Positions 29,948 to 39,181 of a stretch of 64,000 nucleotides of DNA are shown one piece after another. The stretch lies in contig DASTYK010000034.1 in the NCBI GenBank assembly GCA_035764935.1, forward strand, positions 1-64,000, in the 5' to 3' direction. This DNA comes from Longimicrobiales bacterium (GTDB lineage: Bacteria > Gemmatimonadota > Gemmatimonadetes > Longimicrobiales > RSA9). A program made the position numbers and the translations under genes. The notes beneath the pieces are model-generated. The model was not told the DNA's origin and made no database searches. It worked only from the letters and a program-made list of their open reading frames with translations. How positions within the stretch are numbered: position 1 is the first letter of the stretch; every line of letters starts with the position of its first letter.

Positions 29948-31449
29948 TCGAGCGGGTGAATGGTGCCGTGCGCGCGGCGGCGCTGCCGCTGTTCGGTTGC
30001 GTGCTCCTGGCATGCAATGGCACCGAGGCGAGCGAGGGTGGCGTGAGCAGTGTGACGGAGGCCGCGCCGGTCACGCGCGGTGACCTGACCGTCACGGCGG
30101 AAGCGGCCGGCCAGATCGAACCGATCCGGCTGGTCGAGGTGAAGTCCAAGGCGTCCGGTGAGATCAGGGAGATCCTCATCGAGACCGGTGATGTCGTGCA
30201 GGCAGGCCAGCTCCTGGTCCGGATCGACCCACGCGACGTCCGCAACGCGTACGACCAGGCGGATGCCGACCTCGAGGTGGCGCGTGCGCGACTCGCTACC
30301 TCAGAGGCGCAGCGCAAGCGCGCCGAGGAGCTGCGTGCCGCCAACGTGGTCACGGAACAGGAATACGAGGCCGCGGCACTCGACGAGGCGAATGCGAGGG
30401 CGCAGTTCATCAAGGCGCAGACGAACCTGCAGCTCGCGCGCGAGCGGCTCAACGACGTGACCATCCGCGCACCCATCAACGGGACCGTCATCGCCGAAAC
30501 GATCGAGATCGGGCAGATCATCGCGTCCGCCAGCCAGAACATTTCGGGTGGCACCACGCTGCTGACCATGGCGGATCTGAACGAGATGCAGGTGCGCGCG
30601 CTGGTCGACGAGACCGACCTCGGTCGCATCCGGCCCGGGCTGAACGTGGTCGTGCGCGTGGAAGCGTACCCGGACCGCGCCTTCAATGGGCAGGTGCTGA
30701 AGATCGAGCCGCAGGCCGTGATCGAGCAGAACGTCACGATGTTCCCCGTGCTCGTGCGACTCGACAATCGCGAGGGCCTGCTCAAGCCGGGCATGAACGC
30801 GGACGTGGAGGTGCGTATCGCAGATCGCTCCGGCGTCCTGCTCGTGCCCAATTCGGCCATTGTCGGACCGCGCGACCTGGCTGCCGCCGCAGAAGTGCTC
30901 GGTCTCGATGTGGATGCGGTACGGCAGCAGATGCGCGGCGGCGCAGCGCCGAACGGATCCCGCGCCGACAACGCGCAGCCAGCAACCCCCGCCGCAACGC
31001 AGCAGCGCGAGCGCGGCGCGCAGTCGGCCACGGATCCAGCAGCTTCGCCCACGGCCGGCAGCGCCGATGCGGACGAGTGTTCCGCACTGCTCGAGAAGAT
31101 GCGCGCAGCCGGCGGACCGCAGGTGCTGACCGAGGCCGAACGCACACAGCTGCGTGCCTGCCGCGGTCGCTCGGGCGGCGCGATGGCGCAGACCGGACGC
31201 GGCAGCACCGGTGACGTGCGTCCCGGCTTCGTGTTCGTTTCGACACCCGGTGGCATCGAGGCGCGGCGCGTGATGCTCGGCGTCAACGACTGGGACAACA
31301 CGGAAGTCGTCAGCGGCCTCGAGGAGGGTGACAGCGTGATCCTCATGTCCGTCGCGCGGCTGCAGGCGCAGCAGGCGGAATTCGAGAATCGAGTGCGCGA
31401 GCGGACGAGCGGTCCGTTTCCCGGCGGCTCGGGCGGCCCCCGGCGTTGA
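29944..31449 (+). CDS. MacA-type periplasmic adaptor with a Cys-containing insert
   Basis: A 501-residue membrane fusion protein, longer than typical MacA (about 370-390). N-terminal hydrophobic segment with possible lipobox (VLLACNG), lipoyl halves ([21 protein letters not shown] and [16 protein letters not shown]), coiled-coil hairpin, and a beta-barrel domain. After [11 protein letters not shown] (about 300-308) comes an insert of about 115 residues: an Ala/Gln-rich linker and a small helical part with C379 and C406 (DECSALLEK and QLRACRG), before the membrane-proximal domain resumes at about 425. The Cys pair could sense redox or metal, which is inference. GTG start, 4-bp overlap with the ATPase gene. 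Confidence 0.88.
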   Translation: MIERVNGAVRAAALPLFGCVLLACNGTEASEGGVSSVTEAAPVTRGDLTVTAEAAGQIEPIRLVEVKSKASGEIREILIETGDVVQAGQLLVRIDPRDVRNAYDQADADLEVARARLATSEAQRKRAEELRAANVVTEQEYEAAALDEANARAQFIKAQTNLQLARERLNDVTIRAPINGTVIAETIEIGQIIASASQNISGGTTLLTMADLNEMQVRALVDETDLGRIRPGLNVVVRVEAYPDRAFNGQVLKIEPQAVIEQNVTMFPVLVRLDNREGLLKPGMNADVEVRIADRSGVLLVPNSAIVGPRDLAAAAEVLGLDVDAVRQQMRGGAAPNGSRADNAQPATPAATQQRERGAQSATDPAASPTAGSADADECSALLEKMRAAGGPQVLTEAERTQLRACRGRSGGAMAQTGRGSTGDVRPGFVFVSTPGGIEARRVMLGVNDWDNTEVVSGLEEGDSVILMSVARLQAQQAEFENRVRERTSGPFPGGSGGPRR

Positions 31450-31456
31450 GGCAGCC

Positions 31457-32665
31457 ATGCTGATCGGCGAAACGATCGGGGTCGCACTCTCGGCGATCCG
31501 CGCGAACAAGATGCGCTCGTTCCTGACCATGCTCGGCGTGATCATCGGCATTGCAGCGGTGATCACCATGGTCGCGCTCGGCGAAGGTGCGCAGCGCCAG
31601 GTGGAAGGTCAGCTCGCCTCCCTCGGTGCGAACGTGCTGACGGTCCGGCCCGGGCAGCAGATGTTCGGCGGCATCGATCGGGGCGAGAATCGCATGACGC
31701 AGGACGACGCGACCTCTCTGCTCACCGAGCCGCGCAGCATTCGCTCCGTCTCGCCCGAGATGCAGCGCCGTCAGCAGATCGCGTTCGAGGGCGCGAATGC
31801 GAGCAACACGGTGCTCGGCATCTGGCCCGCCTACTTCGAGATCCAGAACCACGCGCTCGCGCGCGGCCGTCTCTTTTCGGTCGGCGAGGAGCGCGGGCGC
31901 CGGCGCGTCGCAGTGGTGGGTGCCCGGGTCGGTGAACGACTGAACATCGCAACGGACGCGCTGCTCGGTCGCACCCTCCGCATCCGCGGCATCCCGTTCG
32001 AGGTCATCGGCATCCTCGCCGAAAAGGGCGAGCAGGGCTGGATGAATCCGGACGAGACCATCTACGTGCCGCTCTCCACCGCCCAGTTCCGGCTGTTCGG
32101 TGATGATCGCGTGAGCAGTATCCTGGTGCAGGCGACGAGCGAGTCCGCGATGAATGCCGCGGTCGCGGAGATCGACGCAAAGCTCCGTCGCGAGCACCGC
32201 ATCCAGCCGGGCGAGCCCAGCGATTTCACGGTGCGCAACCAGACGACGCTGCTGTCCACGCTCAGCGAGGCAACCCAGACCTTCACGATGCTGCTCGCCG
32301 GCATCGCCGCGATCTCTCTGCTCGTCGGCGGCATCGGCATCATGAACATCATGCTGGTGTCCGTCACGGAGCGCACGCGGGAGATCGGCGTGCGGAAGGC
32401 ACTCGGCGCACGGCGTCGCGACATCATGCTCCAGTTTCTCGTCGAGGCGCTCGTGCTCTGCCTGGCTGGCGGGGCGCTGGGTATCGCCCTCGGCGTGGGC
32501 GCTGCCCGTATGACGGAACGGCTGCTTGCCTGGAACGTGGCCGTTGCGCCGGCCGCAGTGATGCTGGCGTTCGGCTTCGCCGGAGCGGTCGGCGTGTTCT
32601 TCGGAATATGGCCGGCTCGCCGCGCGGCACGCCTGGATCCCATCATCGCCCTGCGCTACGAATAG
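31457..32665 (+). CDS. MacB-type ABC permease (FtsX domain)
   Basis: A 402-residue permease with the MacB/LolC topology: first helix after RSFLTMLGVIIGIAAVITMVA, a large periplasmic MacB_PCD domain (about residues 45-265), then three C-terminal helices with the FtsX segment LLVGGIGIMNIMLVSVTERT and REIGVRKALGARR. It has no ATPase domain and pairs with the separate ATPase gene. Last gene of the ECF-sigma operon, starting 7 bp after the adaptor stop. Likely export substrates are lipophilic toxins, lipopeptides or lipoproteins; this cannot be read from sequence. Confidence 0.92.
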   Translation: MLIGETIGVALSAIRANKMRSFLTMLGVIIGIAAVITMVALGEGAQRQVEGQLASLGANVLTVRPGQQMFGGIDRGENRMTQDDATSLLTEPRSIRSVSPEMQRRQQIAFEGANASNTVLGIWPAYFEIQNHALARGRLFSVGEERGRRRVAVVGARVGERLNIATDALLGRTLRIRGIPFEVIGILAEKGEQGWMNPDETIYVPLSTAQFRLFGDDRVSSILVQATSESAMNAAVAEIDAKLRREHRIQPGEPSDFTVRNQTTLLSTLSEATQTFTMLLAGIAAISLLVGGIGIMNIMLVSVTERTREIGVRKALGARRRDIMLQFLVEALVLCLAGGALGIALGVGAARMTERLLAWNVAVAPAAVMLAFGFAGAVGVFFGIWPARRAARLDPIIALRYE

Positions 32666-32704
32666 CTCAGGGCGTTCGAAAGGCGTGCGTGAGACCCGTT
32701 GCGC

Positions 32705-33952
32705 TCAGCGCCCGCCGGTCGCCGCGGGCAGCTCGACGCGGGCGGTGTGCACCACCGTGGAAGCTCCGTCCGCCGCGGCCGCGCCACCTGCGGCGGTCCA
32801 CGCCAGGACCACGTCCGAGCCGGAGAACGCCATGCGGGGGAAACCGCTTGCCCGCTCGGCGCCCGTGCGGCTCACCGTGAGCGGCCGCGACATCCCGCCC
32901 CCGGGGACAACGTGCCGCAGGCGCACTTCGGCCGCGCCCTCCACCCGTTCCAGCCAGCTCACGATCGCACTCCCGTCCTCCGCCATGAGCAGGTCGACAC
33001 GGCCTGCGGGCGCGCCGTCGTCCACGCGCACGGGCGCGCTGAACGTACGGCCGCCATCACTCGAAAACGCGACATTGACGCGCGGCTCCTCCTGGGCTGC
33101 GGTGAACCACGCGATGGCGACGCTGCTTCCCCGTGCGTCCGCCTGTGGCCCGTTCACGGGGCAGGCATCGATCTGCCAGCCGTCGTCGTGCAGCGTCACG
33201 GGCTGACCCCACGCACTGTCCTCGAGGGTGGCCACGCCGATGTCGCGCAGCTCCTGTTCGGAGCGGTCGCGGTAGAACACCAGCAAACGTCCGTCGCTCT
33301 GCACCACGCTGGTCTGGCAGCAGTCGCAGACGCGCGCGTCGATCTCGTGCTCGCCGCCCAGCGAGCCGTCCGGCGCTACCACCGCGTGCCGCAGCGTCAT
33401 GACCTCGTCCCCCGCCGCGTAGCGGCGGCCGTCGAGCCACACCGCGCCGACGTTCCCGGCGCCGGCGTCGTACAGGCTCACGAACCCGTGCTCGGCGGGC
33501 GTGCTGTCGTGCGGCGTCACGGGCGTGCTCCACGTTTCGCCGCCATCCGTCGAGCGCGCGATGCGCACGCCGTAGGCGTAGGTGCCGGCGCCGTTGCGCT
33601 GCAGCCAGTGCGCGACCAGTGAGCCGTCGCCGAGCTGGATCATGGACGGGAAGTCGGCCCAGTTGACGAACCAGTCCGCACCGCTCGCGATGGTGCGCGG
33701 CGGCGACCAGGTGCCGTCCTCGAGAACCGAGAAGCGCAGCATCCAGGCGCTGTCGGACGGCTCGAGCCATGACAGGTGCACCCGTCCATCCGGCCCCGTG
33801 CTGAGGTTCGGCTCCGCACTGCCCGGTGCTGCAGGCGTGGTCAGCACAACCGGCCCGGCCAGCGGCGGCGGCGCATCTGCGGCTCCGCGTTCACAGGCGG
33901 CTGACGTGACACAGGCAGCGAGGGCAGGGAACAGAACGGGAAAGCGTCGCAT
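32705..33952 (-). CDS. Secreted BNR-repeat (sialidase-like) lipoprotein
   Basis: A 415-residue protein; ATG 33952 is chosen because a signal sequence (RRFPVLFPALAACVTSAAC) follows. Two possible lipobox Cys residues are present. The mature chain has several Asp-box/BNR motifs of six-bladed beta-propellers, such as STDGGETWSTPV and SSDGGRTFSAPV, with further degenerate copies. I do not see the Arg triad of true sialidases clearly enough to claim glycosidase activity; many such proteins are structural or binding propellers. It is convergent with the macB-like gene and divergent from a barrel gene. Confidence 0.72.
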   Translation of the reverse strand: MRRFPVLFPALAACVTSAACERGAADAPPPLAGPVVLTTPAAPGSAEPNLSTGPDGRVHLSWLEPSDSAWMLRFSVLEDGTWSPPRTIASGADWFVNWADFPSMIQLGDGSLVAHWLQRNGAGTYAYGVRIARSTDGGETWSTPVTPHDSTPAEHGFVSLYDAGAGNVGAVWLDGRRYAAGDEVMTLRHAVVAPDGSLGGEHEIDARVCDCCQTSVVQSDGRLLVFYRDRSEQELRDIGVATLEDSAWGQPVTLHDDGWQIDACPVNGPQADARGSSVAIAWFTAAQEEPRVNVAFSSDGGRTFSAPVRVDDGAPAGRVDLLMAEDGSAIVSWLERVEGAAEVRLRHVVPGGGMSRPLTVSRTGAERASGFPRMAFSGSDVVLAWTAAGGAAAADGASTVVHTARVELPAATGGR

Positions 33953-34107
33953 GTGGGACGTCCGGGCCGGGGGAGCGGGAGGTGCCATCTGCTGGTTCAG
34001 GTTACACGCCGACGCTGCTCAGGCACAAGGCGAGGGAACGCGGCGTGCATCCGACGCGTACCCCTGCAGCGTCTCCGGTGAGGCGCAGCACCTTGAAGGG
34101 AGGAGAT

Positions 34108-34719
34108 ATGCGGATTCGACATGCCTCGCTGTTTGCCGTGCCGCTGCTCGCACTCGCGATGGCGACGCCGGTGCAGGCGCAGGGCCGGCTGACCGTTACC
34201 CCGCTGATCGGCGGGTACATTCCCGGCAACGACATCCACGACCTGCGGGAGGGCGCCGAGGAGGTCACAGTCGACAAGGAAGCGGCGCTCGGCCTGGGCC
34301 TCAATGTCGAGCTCGGCTGGCTGCGAGGCAGCCTGGCCTACGCGTCGGGCGCCACGGTCAATGTCGAGGACGTGAGCGACCCCGGCCTCGAGGGGGAGAT
34401 CGGCGAGGGTAGCGTGCTTGCGGTCGCTGCCGACGTCGTGCTGCGCCCGCTGCCCCGGCTCATCGTCGTACAGCCGTACCTGCTGGCAGGCGCCGGCCTC
34501 AAGCGGACCGACTACGACTGGGAAACCGACGGAGCCGCGGACGCATTTCCGGAGGACCAGAGCGACTTCACCCTGCACGTCGGGGTCGGTGCCGACATCT
34601 CGCTCGGGCCGGTCGGACTCGTGGTCGAGGTGACGGACTTCATCTCGAACGAGGGCAACGACTCGTTCGGCAGGCACGACGCGTTCGGGATGCTGGGATT
34701 GAAGTTCGGACTGTTCTAG
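34108..34719 (+). CDS. Outer-membrane beta-barrel protein
   Basis: A 203-residue protein; ATG 34108 has a very strong ribosome-binding site (AAGGGAGGAG) and begins a signal peptide (ASLFAVPLLALAMATPVQA, then QGRL). Alternating strands with Gly/aromatic residues and a C-terminal LKFGLF ending in Phe indicate an eight-stranded outer-membrane barrel (OmpW/OprF-N-like). Function unknown. It is followed by a long symmetric terminator shared with the convergent TPR gene. Confidence 0.75.
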   Translation: MRIRHASLFAVPLLALAMATPVQAQGRLTVTPLIGGYIPGNDIHDLREGAEEVTVDKEAALGLGLNVELGWLRGSLAYASGATVNVEDVSDPGLEGEIGEGSVLAVAADVVLRPLPRLIVVQPYLLAGAGLKRTDYDWETDGAADAFPEDQSDFTLHVGVGADISLGPVGLVVEVTDFISNEGNDSFGRHDAFGMLGLKFGLF

Positions 34720-34732
34720 TCGGACGAGCAGC

Positions 34733-34801
34733 GTTCAACCACAGAGGGCCGGCGGGAGTTTCGATCTCCCGCCGGCCCTCTGCATTGCTCTGTGGTTGAA
34801 C
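34733..34801. terminator. Long nested bidirectional terminator
   Basis: An inner 16-bp perfect stem (34743-34758 with 34766-34781, 7-nt loop) lies within outer arms GTTCAACCACAG and CTGTGGTTGAAC, separated from the inner right arm by an 8-nt bulge. It sits between two converging genes and is symmetric, so it should stop both transcripts. Confidence 0.8.
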
Positions 34802-34821
34802 TCTATCAGAGTCCGGCGAAG

Positions 34822-36108
34822 CTATCCGCGGACCTCGTACTTCCAGCCCGCGATGTCGCCCTCCACCGGGATCGTTCCCTGGAACTCCACGGATGCGCCA
34901 TCGGCCGGTGCAGTCACCGTGATGTCGCCCTCACCGATCGTCTGACCCTCCATGCCGATGAGCGTCATGTGGATCACGAGCGAAGCGCCCTCGGTCGCGC
35001 CGGCGTTCGTCAGCATTCCCGACACCACTGCACCGGCATCGCCGGTCCGGATCGCGAGCTGATCGAGGTAGACCGGCAGCGCCTCGCGCTGCGTGAGCAG
35101 CTCGAGCGCCTTGTCCTGACCCGCCTTCTGCGCCGCGGCATCGTCGGACAGCAGCCCGTTCATGCGGTGCGCGCGCGCGGCGATGATGTACAGCATCTCG
35201 TTGTTGGGATCGATCTGCTGCACGCTCTCGACTGCCGCAATGACCTGCGGATACATCGGCCGCAGCTCGTTCTCGAGCCGCTCCACGTCGGCCGTCTGCT
35301 GCTTCGCGCGCGCGCTGTCGAGCTCCTCCTCGAGCGACTGCACGCTCGCGAACAGCGCCTGCACGTAGTTGTAACGGAAATCGCGCGAGTGCGGGTTCTG
35401 CTCGGCCGCAGCCTTGAACATCTCCGCTGCCTGCTCGTACTCCTCGGCCTGGAAGGCCTCGATCCCGGCCTGGCCGCTGAGCTGCGCGATGTTCATCTTC
35501 GCCATCTCCGCGTAGCTCGCCCACTGCGCCCTGGTCTCCTCGTTCACCTGCTCCAGCATGGGGCCGGTGACGATCGCGTGCGCCTTCTGCAGCGCCTCGA
35601 CCGCCTTGGCGGTCTCCCCCGAGTTGGCGTACAGGCTGCCCAGGTTGAGGAACGCCTCGGGACGCTGGTCGTACAGCTCGTTCGCGGCCTCCAGCGCTGC
35701 GATCGCAGCAGCGTTGTCGCCCTGGTCCATCGCCGTCACGCCGGCATTGAACGCGTGGATCCACGCCTGCTCACGCTCGGCTGACAGCTCCGCCTCGTAG
35801 GCCGGGTACAGCTCCAGCGCCTTGTCGAATGCGGCGTCCGCCTCCGAGAACTGGCCCAGCGCGGCGTAGACGGCGCCGGCGAGGTACCACGTCTTGGCAT
35901 GGTTGGGCTCCTCGGCCATGCCCTGCTCGAGCGCCGTGAGTGCCTGACGGTACATCTCCTGGCGCTCGGCATCGTCCTGGCGCGTCATGGCCAGCCCGAT
36001 ATGCTTCGTCGCCTCTTTGGTGTGCTTGTTGTCGTCCTGCGCCGACGCAGTCGCCGGCAGGAGCAGCAGCACGAGGGCTGACAGGAACAGCCCGCGGAAC
36101 CGTGCCAT
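34822..36108 (-). CDS. Periplasmic TPR-repeat protein
   Basis: A 428-residue secreted protein. Signal peptide (FLSALVLLLLPATASA, then QDDN) and strong ribosome-binding site AGGAGG. The chain holds several TPR units, clearest at about residues 55-120 (NHAKTWYLAGAVYAALGQF, then ADAAFDKALELYPAY) and 135-185 (PEAFLNLGSLYANSGETAKA), with later degenerate units. The last 100 residues (ALPVYLDQLAIRTGDAGAVV onward) look like a beta-rich domain without a clear family. It probably scaffolds protein complexes in the periplasm; partner unknown. Confidence 0.75.
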   Translation of the reverse strand: MARFRGLFLSALVLLLLPATASAQDDNKHTKEATKHIGLAMTRQDDAERQEMYRQALTALEQGMAEEPNHAKTWYLAGAVYAALGQFSEADAAFDKALELYPAYEAELSAEREQAWIHAFNAGVTAMDQGDNAAAIAALEAANELYDQRPEAFLNLGSLYANSGETAKAVEALQKAHAIVTGPMLEQVNEETRAQWASYAEMAKMNIAQLSGQAGIEAFQAEEYEQAAEMFKAAAEQNPHSRDFRYNYVQALFASVQSLEEELDSARAKQQTADVERLENELRPMYPQVIAAVESVQQIDPNNEMLYIIAARAHRMNGLLSDDAAAQKAGQDKALELLTQREALPVYLDQLAIRTGDAGAVVSGMLTNAGATEGASLVIHMTLIGMEGQTIGEGDITVTAPADGASVEFQGTIPVEGDIAGWKYEVRG

Positions 36109-36269
36109 GGTCCAGCCTCCTGGGTAATTCGTTGTTACTTCCGCGATCCGCGAGAACGCTGCGCGCTCGTGTGCGGCATGAAGGATAACCGCGCAGGGCC
36201 AACAGGTTCCGCAGATCCGGGGAGCACGTCAGCTTAGAGGCCGGACTACCGTGGCACAAGCAGGTCCGC

Positions 36270-37631
36270 CTACGCCGCCTCGCCCGAGGGGCCCTCCTCG
36301 CCGACGTCCGGCGTGGTGCTGTGGGTGGCGGCCTGGAGCCCGCGCGCGACCTCCGGCAGGATGCCCAGCCGCCGGTAGATCGGCCGCACCTGCTCACGCA
36401 GGGCGGGAAGCCGCAGCCGGAACAGAAAGGCGGCAAGGATGGCGCAGGTGCCGCCGACCGCGATGGTGAGTGGCGCTCCGATCCGGCTCGCCGCCACACC
36501 CGCAATCAGGCTGCCGAGCGGGGTCATGCCCAGGAACGCCATGCTGTAGAGGCTCATGATCCGGCCGCGCTTGTCGTCGTCCACCAGCGTCTGCAGCACG
36601 GTATTGCTCGACGCCATCTGCGTCATCATGCCGAAGCCCGCGAACACCAGGGCCAGCAGCGTGAGCGGCAGCGAGCGCGAAGCGGCCACACCGAGCAGCG
36701 CGGCGCCGAACAGGGTGGCGGCGCGCGCGATCACCCTGCCAAGACCGGCGACTGTGCTGCGCGCGGCAAGGAACAGTGCGCCGGACAGCGCACCGAGCCC
36801 CATCGCGGCCATCAGGAACCCGAGCGTGTCCGCACCGCCGCCCAGGACGTCCGTCGCGATCACGGGCAGCAGCACGGTAAATGGCACTGCCACCACGCTC
36901 ACGGTCGCAACCATCAGCAGGATCGAGCGGATCGGCGCGAAGCCGAAGGCGTAGTCGAAGCCCTCGCGGATATGACTGAGCACGCTCACGGACGCGCGCA
37001 CGCGCCTGACCGGCGTCAGCCGCATCAGCAGAAGCGAAGAGAGTACCGCGATGTAGCTCGCCGCGTTGATCGCGATCACCCAGCCCTCGCCCATGACCGC
37101 GATGGCCACACCCGCGATCGCCGGGCCGATCAGTCGGGCAAGGTTGAACATGGAGGAGTTCAGCGCGATCGCATTCGGCAGGTCGGCCCGCTCCCCCACC
37201 ATTTCGAGCAGAAAGGCCTGCCGGCTGGGCGTGTCGAAGCCGATGATCGCGCCGAGCATCGTCATCAGCAGCAGGATGTGCCAGACCTCGACCGTACCCG
37301 ACAGGACCAGCACCGCCAGCAGCGTCGCCTGCACCATGGCCGCCGTCTGCGTCGCAATCACCAGCCGGTGCTTGTTGACCCGGTCGGCCAGCGCACCTGC
37401 GAACGGCGCCAGCACGAAGGCCGGCGCCTGTCCGAGAAAGCCGACGAGTCCCAGGTAGAAGGCGCTGCCGGTCAGCCGGTACACGAGCCAGCTCACGGCA
37501 ACCTGCTGCATCCAGGTCCCGATCACCGAAATCGACTGCCCGGCCGTGAACAGGCGGAAATTGCGATGGCGAAGCGCGCGCAGCGCGAAGCGGAGCTTGC
37601 TGCCGGATCCTGGTGTGTCCCCGTTCGACAT
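36270..37631 (-). CDS. MFS transporter (MFS_3/EntS-like)
   Basis: A 453-residue major facilitator with 12 predicted helices. ATG 37631 is chosen because the first conserved segment (ALRHRNFRLFTAGQSISVIGTWMQQVA) starts soon after; an open frame continues upstream without a better signal. The motif between helices 2 and 3 (GALADRVNKHRLV) is the MFS loop signature. The MFS_3 group includes enterobactin exporter EntS and macrolide or tetracycline exporters. Substrate unknown. The gene is divergent from the LysM gene. Confidence 0.88.
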   Translation of the reverse strand: MSNGDTPGSGSKLRFALRALRHRNFRLFTAGQSISVIGTWMQQVAVSWLVYRLTGSAFYLGLVGFLGQAPAFVLAPFAGALADRVNKHRLVIATQTAAMVQATLLAVLVLSGTVEVWHILLLMTMLGAIIGFDTPSRQAFLLEMVGERADLPNAIALNSSMFNLARLIGPAIAGVAIAVMGEGWVIAINAASYIAVLSSLLLMRLTPVRRVRASVSVLSHIREGFDYAFGFAPIRSILLMVATVSVVAVPFTVLLPVIATDVLGGGADTLGFLMAAMGLGALSGALFLAARSTVAGLGRVIARAATLFGAALLGVAASRSLPLTLLALVFAGFGMMTQMASSNTVLQTLVDDDKRGRIMSLYSMAFLGMTPLGSLIAGVAASRIGAPLTIAVGGTCAILAAFLFRLRLPALREQVRPIYRRLGILPEVARGLQAATHSTTPDVGEEGPSGEAA

Positions 37632-37707
37632 TGCGACAAGCTTAGCAGAACCGCCACGCGCCGGCCATGCGTCCGCAGTCGCAACTCTGGACACGACGGA
37701 GAGTTAG

Positions 37708-37815
37708 CATTATTAATGGCAGAGGACGGCCGCGTGCGTGCACGCGGCGCCTTCCGAGGTGGTTCCCCCTGCCTCGACGTTGTTCCGAAGGACACGATCC
37801 CGACGGACCGTGTCC
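37708..37815 (+). promoter_or_regulatory. Promoter-like patch and two leader hairpins before the LysM gene
   Basis: An AT-rich patch (TTAGCATTATTAATGG, about 37704-37719), unusual here, may hold a -10 box. Two hairpins follow: GCCGCGTGC/GCACGCGGC (37729-37748) and GGACACG/CGTGTCC (37790-37796, 37809-37815), ending 26 bp before the ATG. No known riboswitch consensus was recognised. Confidence 0.35.
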
Positions 37816-37841
37816 CGTGCGTATTTCAAACAGTTCGAGTC

Positions 37842-39029
37842 ATGGCACGAGCCACCGCAGCCGTAGTGGGCCTTGTTCTGCTCACGCTCTCCGCGCCCGC
37901 GTCCGCGCAGTCGTTGCGTGGATCGCGTTCGTCCATGCAGAGGCAGAACGGAATCGCTCGCAACCACGACTACAGCTTCCTGCGCACGTCCTCCCAGGTG
38001 AACCGCTTCGTCGATCTCGGGCTGCTGGTGCGCCTGCCGGGCAACAGCGACTACGAGCTGGCACGGGTCTCGTACCCGTATGCGCGACCGGCCATCAAGC
38101 TCTTCGTCGAGCGGCTCGCCTCGCAGTACCACGCGGCGTGCGGCGAAAAGCTCGTCGTGACCAGCCTCACACGCCCCGAGGCAAGGCAGCCGCGCAATGC
38201 CTCCGACCTTTCGGTCCACCCGGCCGGCATGGCCGTGGACCTGCGCGTCAGCCGCCGGGCCGACTGCCGCAAGTGGCTGGAGTCGACGCTGCTGTCGCTG
38301 GAGAAGCAGGGCGTCATCGACGCCACGCGGGAGCGTTACCCGCCCCATTACCACGTTGCGGTCTTCCCCAACCCGTATGAGGGGTACGTCGCGACCCTGA
38401 ACAGCCGCGCCACCGCGCGCCTGGCGAGCGCCGAGGCGCCGGCCGAGCCCGCCACCGGTGAGGCCGGGTCCGCGAGCGAGGCAAAGCCGACTGTGACGCT
38501 CGCCAGCGCCACATCGACCGATGATGTCCCATCCGGTCCCGCCGCCGCTGCCGAGGTCGTGACGACGAAGCCGTCCGGGAGCACGTCGGCAGAGTCCGTT
38601 ACCGAAACCTACGAGGTCCGCCGAGGCGATACCCTGTGGGGCATCGCCCGCCGCTTCGGCGTCAGCGTCGACGCTCTGAAGGACGCAAACAAGCTCGGCA
38701 GCGCCCGGATCATGGCGGGCCAGAAGCTGAACGTGGCTGCCGCCACGCCGCTGTCCGCTCCGGCAAGCGAGGCGGCATCCGCGGCCGAGGCCGTTGTTGC
38801 GGTTGCTTCCGCGGACGACGTTCTCGACACAACTGCTCCGGCGCCTGAGGTCGCCCCACAGGTCGAGACCGCCGCGCCCGTCACGGTCGAGTACCGGGTC
38901 CGGCCGGGTGACACGCTGTGGGAGATCGCGCGCCGCCATGGCATTACCGTCGACGAGCTCAAGAGCGTGAACGGGCTGGCCGGGGCGCGCATCGTTGCGG
39001 GGCAGACGCTGGCGCTGCCGTCGCCCTGA
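37842..39029 (+). CDS. Secreted DUF5715/M15-like protein with two LysM domains
   Basis: A 395-residue protein with signal peptide (VVGLVLLTLSAPASA, then QSLRG). The N-terminal domain (about 20-200) has the zinc pattern of M15 D,D-peptidases: H126 and D133 in SVHPAGMAVDL and an HYH (H169, H171) in PPHYHVAVFP. It also fits DUF5715. A Ser/Thr/Ala-rich linker leads to LysM 1 (about 257-300, YEVRRGDTLWGIARRFGVS) and LysM 2 (about 348-392, YRVRPGDTLWEIARRHGIT). It probably binds and trims peptidoglycan. ATG 37842 starts the signal peptide. A textbook terminator follows. Confidence 0.82.
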   Translation: MARATAAVVGLVLLTLSAPASAQSLRGSRSSMQRQNGIARNHDYSFLRTSSQVNRFVDLGLLVRLPGNSDYELARVSYPYARPAIKLFVERLASQYHAACGEKLVVTSLTRPEARQPRNASDLSVHPAGMAVDLRVSRRADCRKWLESTLLSLEKQGVIDATRERYPPHYHVAVFPNPYEGYVATLNSRATARLASAEAPAEPATGEAGSASEAKPTVTLASATSTDDVPSGPAAAAEVVTTKPSGSTSAESVTETYEVRRGDTLWGIARRFGVSVDALKDANKLGSARIMAGQKLNVAAATPLSAPASEAASAAEAVVAVASADDVLDTTAPAPEVAPQVETAAPVTVEYRVRPGDTLWEIARRHGITVDELKSVNGLAGARIVAGQTLALPSP

Positions 39030-39056
39030 TCGTGACCGGACGCTGATGGCCCTCGA

Positions 39057-39085
39057 GCGCCGCGCACCGCGCGGCGCTTTTTTTT
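39057..39085 (+). terminator. Intrinsic terminator after the LysM gene
   Basis: GCGCCGCGC / GCGCGGCGC stem (9 bp, 3-nt loop) followed directly by eight T residues (39078-39085). Confidence 0.92.
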
Positions 39086-39181
39086 GCTGCGCTTTCTGCC
39101 GGGCCGGCCGGGGCCGGGCACCCTGATTGCATTGTGAACACCGCGAATCAGTCGGTCATCACGGCAGCAGGAGGTGTATCC

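Noticed and set aside
37720-37840. c-di-AMP (ydaO) riboswitch before the LysM gene
   Set aside because: Two hairpins exist, but the conserved ydaO core bases are not present.
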